A stretch of 13,785 bases of DNA from Planctomycetota bacterium (lineage in GTDB: Bacteria; Planctomycetota; Planctomycetia; Pirellulales; S012-138). Location of the stretch: NCBI GenBank assembly GCA_026982835.1, contig JALSGI010000598.1:1-13785 (forward strand), given 5' to 3'. A program made the position numbers and the translations under genes. The notes under the pieces were generated by a model. The model saw only the letters and a program-made list of their open reading frames with translations. It was not told the origin of the DNA and did not search any database. Each line of letters starts with the position of its first letter. Position 1 is the first letter of the stretch. Below are positions 13,464-13,785 of the stretch, piece by piece.

Positions 13464-13653
13464 GGCGAGCCGCCGGCGTGGTACGTGTTTAGCGTGCCAG
13501 CACAAGACGAAGCGCCCCCCAGAGCAAAAGAGTGGATTTTTGTCCGGCGAGCCCTGGGCTTGGAGCCCGGGGAGCCCCGGACTTCAGTCCGGGGAGAGCC
13601 GAATATGTGCATTGCGTTATTTTTCTCCGCTGGCTGAAGGAGCGCGGCTCGCC
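13464..13653. repeat. possible small element bounded by a 10-base inverted repeat
   Basis: GGCGAGCCGC at 13464-13473 is the exact reverse complement of GCGGCTCGCC at 13644-13653. The arms enclose the adjacent palindromes, giving a unit of about 190 bases with no coding capacity, the general look of a MITE-like or palindromic repeat. I found no clear target-site duplication, and a 10-base GC-rich match could be chance. Confidence 0.25.
13556..13594. repeat. two adjacent GC-rich palindromes
   Basis: GGGCT-TGG-AGCCC (13556-13568) is followed six bases later by CCCCGGACT-TC-AGTCCGGGG (13575-13594; effectively eight pairs closing a TTCA loop). GTCCGG also occurs at 13542-13547 and could pair instead with CCGGAC (13577-13582), so alternative folds exist. 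No T-run follows directly. Such palindromes often belong to dispersed intergenic repeat families, which one window cannot show. Confidence 0.55.
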
Positions 13654-13785
13654 ATTTGCAAGAAAAAACGCTTATTCTCTCCTCGCAGGGAAGCGCCAAA
13701 CCAAGGGATGTGCTAGCTGGCTAAACACGCACAGAGCGCAAGCTCCCGGACTAAAACAAACAACCGGCCCTGTTTGCAACTGTCT

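Larger units (their letters stand above)
13456..13785. other. 330-base right-end region without a convincing gene
   Basis: No frame here has both coding character and a ribosome binding site. It holds the 10-base inverted repeat GGCGAGCCGC (13464-13473) / GCGGCTCGCC (13644-13653), adjacent palindromes at 13556-13594, and CAAACA-N8-TGTTTG (13757-13776). I found no good terminator for the gene ending at 13455. The last 120 bases are less GC-rich and may lead to a gene outside the window. Confidence 0.5.

Noticed and set aside
13575..13624. Palindrome 13575-13594 as the terminator of the gene ending at 13455
   Set aside because: The nearest T-run (13618-13624) is more than 20 bases after the stem and the hairpin lies 120 bases past the stop.
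13656..13678. TTGCAA ... TATTCT as a promoter near the right end
   Set aside because: The spacer is only 11 bases, too short for a sigma70-type promoter.

Overview
This is a high-GC bacterial window whose gene content points to a planctomycete. A Tat-exported DUF1501 protein, a giant secreted PQQ-repeat/TPR protein, a secreted DUF1570-type metallopeptidase-like protein and a planctomycete-style PIG-L deacetylase together are characteristic of Planctomycetia, perhaps Pirellulales. This is inferred from family distribution; there is no rRNA or other phylogenetic marker. I see no tRNA, rRNA, CRISPR array, transposase or phage gene.

Layout. Positions 1-2804 hold a rightward cluster: the 3' part of an unrecognised gene, a GT4 glycosyltransferase and a GT9 (heptosyltransferase-like) glycosyltransferase. 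The gaps are short, so this is probably one operon for a cell-surface glycan. The AT-rich last 30 codons of the GT9 gene contain a consensus -10 box that probably drives the next gene. Positions 2990-4303 encode the DUF1501 protein, closed by a strong intrinsic terminator. A small leftward gene for an acidic-tailed protein (4446-4931) is divergent from a 1514-residue exported beta-propeller/TPR protein (5423-9967). A 491-base intergenic region separates them and holds a promoter for each. A secreted protein with an HExxH motif and a C-terminal PA-IL-like lectin domain (10088-11923) follows on the same strand. It converges, 11 bases apart, on a leftward PIG-L/LmbE deacetylase (11935-12711). That gene is divergent from a conserved 186-residue protein of unknown function (12895-13455). 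The last 330 bases have no convincing gene but contain several palindromes.

How the genes fit together. Most products act at or outside the cytoplasmic membrane: surface glycan assembly, a Tat substrate, a periplasmic scaffold and a lectin-tailed peptidase. Beyond the glycosyltransferase cluster they look like separate transcription units, not a single pathway. I did not find a convincing new multi-gene system. The most interesting non-coding signals are a recurrent ACAATG-type promoter, the promoter embedded in the GT9 3' end, a structured leader before the giant gene, and the palindromic right end.
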